Source of the DNA: Tunturiibacter gelidiferens
GTDB lineage: Bacteria; Acidobacteriota; Terriglobia; Terriglobales; Acidobacteriaceae
Assembly (NCBI RefSeq): GCF_014201335.1
Contig: NZ_JACHEB010000003.1
Span: 1-64,000 of the forward strand
Reading direction: 5' to 3'
DNA: 64,000 bases
Positions 57,111 through 64,000 of the stretch are shown piece by piece (within the stretch, counting starts at the first letter, position 1; every line of letters begins with the position of its first letter). The notes below the pieces were generated by a model that did no database searches, was not told the DNA's origin, and saw only the letters and a list, made by a program, of their open reading frames with translations. The position numbers and the translations under genes are program-made.

Positions 57111-57557
57111 ATGGAGCACTCTCCCACCGTCGGAACTCGCCCTTTCCGTGAACTTTGTGCGGATCATGGGCTCACCGCGACCCACCAGCGCCAGGTTCTT
57201 TACGAGGTCATGCAGACAATGCCTGGCCACCCAAGCCCGGAAGAGGTCTACGCTCGGGTCAAGAAGCGTATCCCCGCAATCTCCCTCGCGACGGTTTACA
57301 AAAACATTCATCTCTTCGTCGAGAGGGGCGTGCTAAAAGAAGTCAGCATGCACCACGGTTCTCTACGAGTCGAGCTGAACAACCACCTCCACCACCACAT
57401 GGTCTGCTCGCATTGCAAGGCCATCACCGACATCGAAGAAAAGGATCTTGGCGTCCTCCCGGCATTACAACGGTTGCCCGGTGGCTTTCAGGCGGAACGT
57501 TACGCTATCGACGTCATCGGAATCTGTGCCGCGTGCCAGAAAACGAAACGCAGCTAA
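57111..57557 (+). CDS. Fur-family regulator, PerR-like
   Basis: 148 residues. The DNA-binding half is GLTATHQRQVLYEVMQTMPG, PSPEEVYARVKKRIPAISLA and TVYKNIHLFVERGVLKEVSM. The C-terminal half has the metal-sensing HHHMVCSHCKAI and the second structural pair CAACQ (two CxxC zinc motifs). It is most likely a PerR-type peroxide sensor, because it sits 63 bases upstream of katG in the same direction. The ATG at 57111 is preferred over the preceding TTG. A dyad box lies upstream. Fur versus PerR cannot be settled from the sequence alone. Confidence 0.9.
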   Translation: MEHSPTVGTRPFRELCADHGLTATHQRQVLYEVMQTMPGHPSPEEVYARVKKRIPAISLATVYKNIHLFVERGVLKEVSMHHGSLRVELNNHLHHHMVCSHCKAITDIEEKDLGVLPALQRLPGGFQAERYAIDVIGICAACQKTKRS

Positions 57558-57575
57558 ATACCATCCACTCGCTAA

Positions 57576-59864
<2,289 letters not shown>

Positions 59865-59898
59865 TTCGTCGGTTGTACCTCAACTCCGCAAATAAAGG

Positions 59899-59920
59899 GG
59901 GGCTACCACAAGGTAGTCCC
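59899..59920 (+). terminator. Hairpin terminator after katG
   Basis: GGGGCTACC-ACAA-GGTAGTCCC, a 9-bp stem with one G-T pair and a 4-nt loop, 34 bases past katG. Only a weak T-rich tail follows. Confidence 0.6.
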
Positions 59921-60149
59921 TCTGCATATGCAGCCCTTCAGGACAGGAGGCAACCGCCGACAATGAGAAATCGCCACATCGGACAGGGCCGAATAGATGC
60001 CGAACGCCAAGTTTCTGAGACCTTCTAAGTTATATCTTCGATCCCTTCAGTAAGGCGATAAACCACAGGCGCCGATGTTGCTGCTGGCCTAGGTGACCTC
60101 ATTGCTTGCCATCTGGGAAACGACGGAGTAGACGTGAGCGTTTGGTCCA

Positions 60150-60908
60150 CTATTTATCCAGATTCAACTCCTCCAGTGCCTGGTCGACAACCTTTGTCCA
60201 CTTCGGATCGGACGATGCAGCGTATTCGTCGTGCCAATTCCACCACTTGTACGGCGAGGTCTGGGGGTAGCCCTCCGGCGAGTCCTCCCACTTCTCTTGG
60301 CGCCCTAGAGGCGTCGCGTCGAGGTAGTTCCATGTGCTCCCCATCGCCTCGTCGCCACGGTTGTTGATGAAATAGGTGCGGAATATGCGGTCTTCGTGGT
60401 GGAAGAACACGTTTGTGCCGTGCCACTCGTCCACGCCGAAGTCGGCGTCAAAGCTGTCGGTGATGGTGTACCACGGCATCGCCCAGCCCATCCTCTTCTT
60501 AAGCCGCGCGATGTCGGCCTGCGGGGCAAGCGAGGCGTAGACCAGTGTGGTGTCGCGGGCGTTCAGATGGGCGAGGTGGCCGACCTGGTCCGCTCCTAAG
60601 GAACAACCGCGGCAGGCATGATCGGGCCAGCCGAACACCCCGGGCTCGAAGAAAGCGCGATACACGATTAATTGACGTCGGCCTTCGAACAGATCGAGCA
60701 GGCTCTTTTTGCCCTTAGGCCCGTCAAATTCATACTTCTTCTCAATCGCCAGCCACGGCATGCGCCGACGCTCTGCAGCCATAGCATCACGTGCGTAGGT
60801 CAATTCTTTTTCCTTGATGAGCAGTTTCTGACGCGCTGCCTCCCACTCCTGCAGCGACACGATCGGGGGCATCTTCATGTTCGAGCGAGTTTCCTTGTTC
60901 TTTTCCAT
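60150..60908 (-). CDS. DUF899 thioredoxin-like protein
   Basis: 252 residues. IVSLQEWEAARQKLLIKEKE, then DGPKGKKSLLDLFEGRRQLI, VYRAFFEPG, DHACRGCSLGADQVGHLAHL and NVFFHHEDRIFRTYFINNRG are the DUF899 blocks, a thioredoxin-fold family with a Cys-x-x-Cys (CRGC) motif. Function is unknown; many neighbours are ArsR/SRPBCC modules, as here. AAGGAG lies just before the ATG. Last gene of the ArsR operon on the minus strand. Confidence 0.88.
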   Translation of the reverse strand: MEKNKETRSNMKMPPIVSLQEWEAARQKLLIKEKELTYARDAMAAERRRMPWLAIEKKYEFDGPKGKKSLLDLFEGRRQLIVYRAFFEPGVFGWPDHACRGCSLGADQVGHLAHLNARDTTLVYASLAPQADIARLKKRMGWAMPWYTITDSFDADFGVDEWHGTNVFFHHEDRIFRTYFINNRGDEAMGSTWNYLDATPLGRQEKWEDSPEGYPQTSPYKWWNWHDEYAASSDPKWTKVVDQALEELNLDK

Positions 60909-61047
60909 GTCTCTCCTTCCTCTCGATTCTTGTCGTTGGGTGTTGGTTTTTGCCGCGAATGTTGTTCACGACTAACACGGAGATGCCGCCAGTTGAGGAG
61001 GCTCCCGCTGCGATCCATGCCACGGTTGCGAGACACACTGGGCACAT
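60787..61047 (-). CDS. Small membrane protein with MCPVC start
   Basis: 86 residues if read to the first stop. The N-terminus MCPVCLATVAWIAAGASSTG, followed by GISVLVVNN, is a Cys-x-x-Cys entry into one membrane helix, a pattern seen in short proteins near SRPBCC/ArsR genes. The ATG lies 2 bases after the SRPBCC stop, so it is well placed for coupling. The frame then overlaps the DUF899 start by 122 bases, which is odd, and the extra tail may be unimportant. Function unknown; a metal or thiol role is a guess. Confidence 0.5.
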   Translation of the reverse strand: MCPVCLATVAWIAAGASSTGGISVLVVNNIRGKNQHPTTRIERKERHGKEQGNSLEHEDAPDRVAAGVGGSASETAHQGKRIDLRT

Positions 61048-61049
61048 GG

Positions 61050-61505
61050 CTACCTGTGGGCCCGTTTTGTCTCTGAGGCCGTGCGAATTCGAACCATCAG
61101 ATCTGTCCAGCCGTCGTCGACTCCGCGGTCCGCTTCGCCAATCCACCCCATCGCTCGATGGACAAACCGAACGCGGGTCAATCCGTTCTCTTCGTTGAGC
61201 CGGTACTGGATGTTGGAGACTGCCGGGGTCGACATGAAGAGCGGTCCGCATATCTCCAGAAGCGATGGCGGCTTGATCGCCTGTACAAGGCCCCAGAAGT
61301 GTCCCGTGTTGTCTCCCAGGTCGCGATACCAGCGGCCGCCTGGCCATGCCTCGAGCTTCATCGGCATCGGTTTCTCTGGGGTCGAGTTCATAGGCCCCAT
61401 CTGCTCCAGAATTGCCTCGAACACGATTTCGATTGGCGCCGCAATCTGTTCATCTTTCACAATCTCGAAGGCCTGAACTACCTGTTCCTGAATCGTTGCT
61501 GTCAT
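61050..61505 (-). CDS. SRPBCC (AHSA1-like) domain protein
   Basis: 151 residues forming a START/Bet v1-like cavity: QEQVVQAFEIVKDEQIAAPI, VFEAILEQMGPMN, LEAWPGGRWYRDLGDNTGHF, WGLVQAIKPPSLLEICGPLF, RVRFVHRAMGWIGEADRGVD. Proteins of this type bind hydrophobic ligands or act as co-chaperones and are commonly paired with an ArsR gene. Its start overlaps the ArsR stop by one base (TAATG). Confidence 0.9.
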   Translation of the reverse strand: MTATIQEQVVQAFEIVKDEQIAAPIEIVFEAILEQMGPMNSTPEKPMPMKLEAWPGGRWYRDLGDNTGHFWGLVQAIKPPSLLEICGPLFMSTPAVSNIQYRLNEENGLTRVRFVHRAMGWIGEADRGVDDGWTDLMVRIRTASETKRAHR

Positions 61506-61873
61506 TACTCCTCCTTTGCTCCGATGGTCTTTGAAATGATCCGCTCCCGAGCCTTTCGCTCTGCACGCTCCTTGATCTGGCCCAATTGGTGCGTCCAGTA
61601 CCGCTCAAACGTCTTTACCCAGTCGTGCACCGGCTTCAACTCGGCGGCATTTAATCGATACATCCGGTGTTGGCCGCGCTTTATTACCGACACCACGCCA
61701 ACCTTTCGAAGCACTCCTAGATGCTTCGAAACGGTCGGCTGCGACATCTGCAATCGCACCACGACCTCATTTACCGCGTACTCTTTGCCGTCTGCCAGCA
61801 CCGCAATGACCTCGCGACGCCGTGGCTCGGCGATTGCATTAAAGACGTCTGTTGTTGTTGCTGCACGCGCCAT
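61505..61873 (-). CDS. ArsR-family transcriptional regulator
   Basis: 122 residues with one winged helix: FNAIAEPRRREVIAVLADGK, EYAVNEVVVRLQMSQPTVSK, HLGVLRKVGVVSVIKRGQHR. No metal-binding Cys box (ELCVCDL-type) is present, so it belongs to the SRPBCC-linked ArsR group rather than the classical metal sensors. It heads a minus-strand operon with SRPBCC, a small membrane protein and DUF899. A palindromic operator lies in its promoter. Confidence 0.92.
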   Translation of the reverse strand: MARAATTTDVFNAIAEPRRREVIAVLADGKEYAVNEVVVRLQMSQPTVSKHLGVLRKVGVVSVIKRGQHRMYRLNAAELKPVHDWVKTFERYWTHQLGQIKERAERKARERIISKTIGAKEE

Positions 61874-61882
61874 GTCGTTAAT

Positions 61883-61902
61883 ATATTCCTATATAAGAAT
61901 AT
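61883..61902. promoter_or_regulatory. Palindromic operator upstream of arsR-type gene
   Basis: ATATTC-CTATATAA-GAATAT, perfect 6-bp arms with an 8-bp centre, 10 bases before the ArsR start, in a TATA-rich promoter-like segment. ArsR-type autorepression from such a site is common. Confidence 0.65.
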
Positions 61903-62033
61903 GTCAAGCAAATTTCTTACCGTCATGTTGCGAATTGACCCAGTTTTCGGCGATCAGGACCCATGCGACGGGCGCCGGTGGGCGCCGTTGATCCATGAGG
62001 AGTAATATTTCTCGCGAACAGTCGGAGAAAACG

Positions 62034-64000
62034 ATGCCGAACCTCGCGGCTGCGAACACGAGTAAGGAAGTACTACCAGGTCTGGCCAATCCTCTTGGTG
62101 CCCACTGCGTCCAGGGAGGAGTGAACTTCAGCGTTTACTCACGAGATGCCATCGGAATGGACTTGGTGCTCTTTAATGACCCGGATTCCACACCAACGCA
62201 CATCATACCGTTCAATCAATCCGTAAACCGAACCTATCACTATTGGCACTTGTTTGTTCCGGGGCTCCAGACTGGACAGACTTATGGTTACCGCGCTCGC
62301 GGCCCTGCTAATCCGGACAAGAGGATGCGATTCGACCCCGAGAAGGTGCTCCTCGATCCTTATGGCCGAGGTGTGGCAGTGCCGGCGAGCTATAGCCGTG
62401 ATGCTGCAGGCCGCGAGGGAGATAATGCTTCCACCGCCATGAAGAGTGTCGTCGTTGATATGAGCGCCTATGATTGGGAGGGTGATGCGCCTCTGCGTCG
62501 GCCCGCCTCGCAAACAATTGTGTACGAGATGCATGTTGGCGGCTTCACCCGTCATGCAAGCTCTGGTGTTTCCGATGACAAGCGAGGGACCTTCGCAGGT
62601 TTAATCGAGAAGATTCCCTATTTGAAGCAACTGGGAATCACGGCGGTGGAGCTTCTTCCGGTGTTTCAGTTTGATAGTCTGGATTGCCCTCCAGGCCGTG
62701 TCAACTATTGGGGATACGCCCCGGTATCATTCTTTTCAGTCCATCGAGATTACAGCTCTCGTCGCGATCCGGTCGGCCCGGAAGATGAATTTCGTGACAT
62801 GGTCAAGGCATTGCACCGCGCGGGAATCGAGGTCATCCTGGATGTGGTCTATAACCACACCGCTGAGGGCGGTCAGACGGGGCCGACCTTGAGTTTTCGT
62901 GGGTTGGCTAATGATGCGTATTACATCCTTGAAGGTGATGGTTCAGGCTACGCTAACTACAGCGGCACAGGAAATACGCTCAATGCCAATCATCCAGTTA
63001 CGCGGCGAATGATCGTCGATAGTCTGCGTTACTGGGTACAGGAGATGCACATCGATGGTTTTCGTTTCGACCTTGCGTCGATTCTGGCGCGGGACTCCGC
63101 TGGCGATGTACTACCAAATCCTCCGGTGCTGTGGGACATCGAGTCGGACCCGGCGCTTGCGGGGACCAAGATGATCGCCGAAGCCTGGGACGCGGCGGGG
63201 CTTTATCAGGTGGGCAGTTTCGTTGGTGACAGCTGGCGAGAATGGAACGGCAAGTTCCGCGACGACGTGCGGGCATTCGTCCGCGGGGACGAGCGTACAG
63301 TTAAAGCTCTTGCAGACGGCCTCCTTGGAAGCCCCGACCTTTACAGCCATAAACGTCGCGAGGCCGAACAAAGCGTACATTTCGTTACTTGCCACGATGG
63401 TTTCACGCTGAACGATCTTGTCTCCTATAACGCAAAACACAACGAAGCCAATGGCGAAGACAATCGAGATGGCGGAAATGATAATCGCAGTTGGAATTGT
63501 GGTGTTGAAGGCCCAACTGATGACCGCGCCACCGAGAGCCTTCGCAACAGGCAGGTGAAGAACTTTTTCACTCTAACTCTAATGGCTATTGGGATGCCGA
63601 TGATTTTGATGGGCGATGAAGTCCGCCGCTCGCAACAAGGCAACAACAACTCCTACTGCCACGATAATGAAACCAATTGGCTCGATTGGACGCTGTCGAA
63701 AAAACACGCGGATGTCCACCGTTTCGTGAGTCTTCTCAATGCAAGGCGTGCAACGCGCAATCTTGACCCAAAGGGTACTTTGACTCTGGCCGAACTGCTG
63801 CAAAGCGCAGAACGGGAGTGGCATGGTACGAAGCTTCACCAGCCAGACTGGAGTGGTTGCTCGCACAGTCTGGCATTGTCTGCGGAGTTACCACACGAGG
63901 GGCTCATCATTCATTGGATTCTGAACGCATACTGGGAGCCGCTCGATTTTGAGTTGCCTTCCGTGGACGGGGGAGGTGAAGGCCCGTGGCGACGGTGGAT
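62034..64000 (+). CDS. glgX: Glycogen debranching enzyme, GlgX type, truncated by window end
   Basis: 655 codons are in the window and no stop is reached. An N-terminal CBM48-like domain (about 15-130: LANPLGAHCVQGGVNFSVYS) is followed by a GH13 barrel: TIVYEMHVGGFTRH, LGITAVELLPVFQFD, NYWGYAPVSFFSVHRDYSSR, EVILDVVYNHTAEGG. The nucleophile is Asp346 (GFRFDLAS), the acid/base Glu383 (MIAEAWDAAG) and the transition-state stabiliser Asp455 (VTCHDGFTLNDL). It cleaves alpha-1,6 branches of glycogen or maltodextrin. GGAG lies 6 bases before the ATG at 62034; an in-frame ATG at 61995 lacks one. GlgX proteins are about 690-710 aa, so only the C-terminal end is missing. Confidence 0.95.
   Translation, partial: MPNLAAANTSKEVLPGLANPLGAHCVQGGVNFSVYSRDAIGMDLVLFNDPDSTPTHIIPFNQSVNRTYHYWHLFVPGLQTGQTYGYRARGPANPDKRMRFDPEKVLLDPYGRGVAVPASYSRDAAGREGDNASTAMKSVVVDMSAYDWEGDAPLRRPASQTIVYEMHVGGFTRHASSGVSDDKRGTFAGLIEKIPYLKQLGITAVELLPVFQFDSLDCPPGRVNYWGYAPVSFFSVHRDYSSRRDPVGPEDEFRDMVKALHRAGIEVILDVVYNHTAEGGQTGPTLSFRGLANDAYYILEGDGSGYANYSGTGNTLNANHPVTRRMIVDSLRYWVQEMHIDGFRFDLASILARDSAGDVLPNPPVLWDIESDPALAGTKMIAEAWDAAGLYQVGSFVGDSWREWNGKFRDDVRAFVRGDERTVKALADGLLGSPDLYSHKRREAEQSVHFVTCHDGFTLNDLVSYNAKHNEANGEDNRDGGNDNRSWNCGVEGPTDDRATESLRNRQVKNFFTLTLMAIGMPMILMGDEVRRSQQGNNNSYCHDNETNWLDWTLSKKHADVHRFVSLLNARRATRNLDPKGTLTLAELLQSAEREWHGTKLHQPDWSGCSHSLALSAELPHEGLIIHWILNAYWEPLDFELPSVDGGGEGPWRRW

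Overview
The window most likely comes from an Acidobacteriota genome of the Granulicella/Edaphobacter/Terriglobus type. This is inferred from gene content: a very large Oar-like TonB-dependent receptor with an N-terminal carboxypeptidase-regulatory domain, a CadC-like regulator fused to TolB-type beta-propeller repeats, a futalosine-pathway mqnA, many secreted small-family proteins, and moderately GC-rich DNA. All calls rest on reading the sequence; no database search was run.

Layout. 1-0.8 kb: the end of a decayed IS30-family element. 1-11 kb: chromosomal housekeeping and small accessory genes (glutathione peroxidase, exported GH1 glycosidase, 4.5S SRP RNA, fabH, a PadR/membrane-protein pair, a VTT-domain protein, mqnA, an amber-interrupted DoxX-like membrane gene, dprA). 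11-16.4 kb: topA, a hypothetical gene, a DUF427 gene and an orphan cNMP-domain histidine kinase. 16.6-28.5 kb: a minus-strand branched-chain amino-acid supercluster read leuA-leuB-(62 aa TM)-(235 aa exported)-leuC-leuD-ilvD-ilvB-(168 aa exported)-ilvN-(GIY-YIG)-ilvC. It faces a divergent LysR gene across a short spacer with an ATAA-N7-TTAT operator-like palindrome. Several junctions overlap by 1-4 nt, which argues for co-transcription and coupled translation. The GIY-YIG gene sits between ilvN and ilvC, bracketed by two direct copies of a roughly 41-bp REP-like sequence, one of which encodes the nuclease C-terminus.

28.6-37.4 kb: envelope genes (an LTxxQ-type periplasmic protein, three small outer-membrane barrels, a degenerate M48-like protein, a TonB), then galE and a DUF421 protein. 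37.4-49.3 kb: an OFA-type MFS antiporter with its small-subunit partner, acetyl-CoA synthetase, a GAF/PAS histidine kinase, a dicarboxylate symporter, an HU protein, SppA, a GT2 glycosyltransferase and a Nudix hydrolase. 49.3-57 kb: a gene-poor patch with a strong 14-bp inverted repeat, an exported HEMGH zincin-like protein, the CadC/PD40 regulator and the Oar-like receptor. 57-64 kb: a Fur/PerR regulator with katG (peroxide defence), an ArsR-SRPBCC-small protein-DUF899 operon, and a GlgX-type debranching enzyme cut by the window end.

The most noteworthy items are the repeat-bracketed GIY-YIG gene in the ilv cluster, three uncharacterised envelope genes embedded in the ilv-leu operon, a LeuA lacking the leucine-sensing domain, an M48-like protein whose HExxH reads FQIAH, and an in-frame amber codon in an otherwise intact membrane gene.
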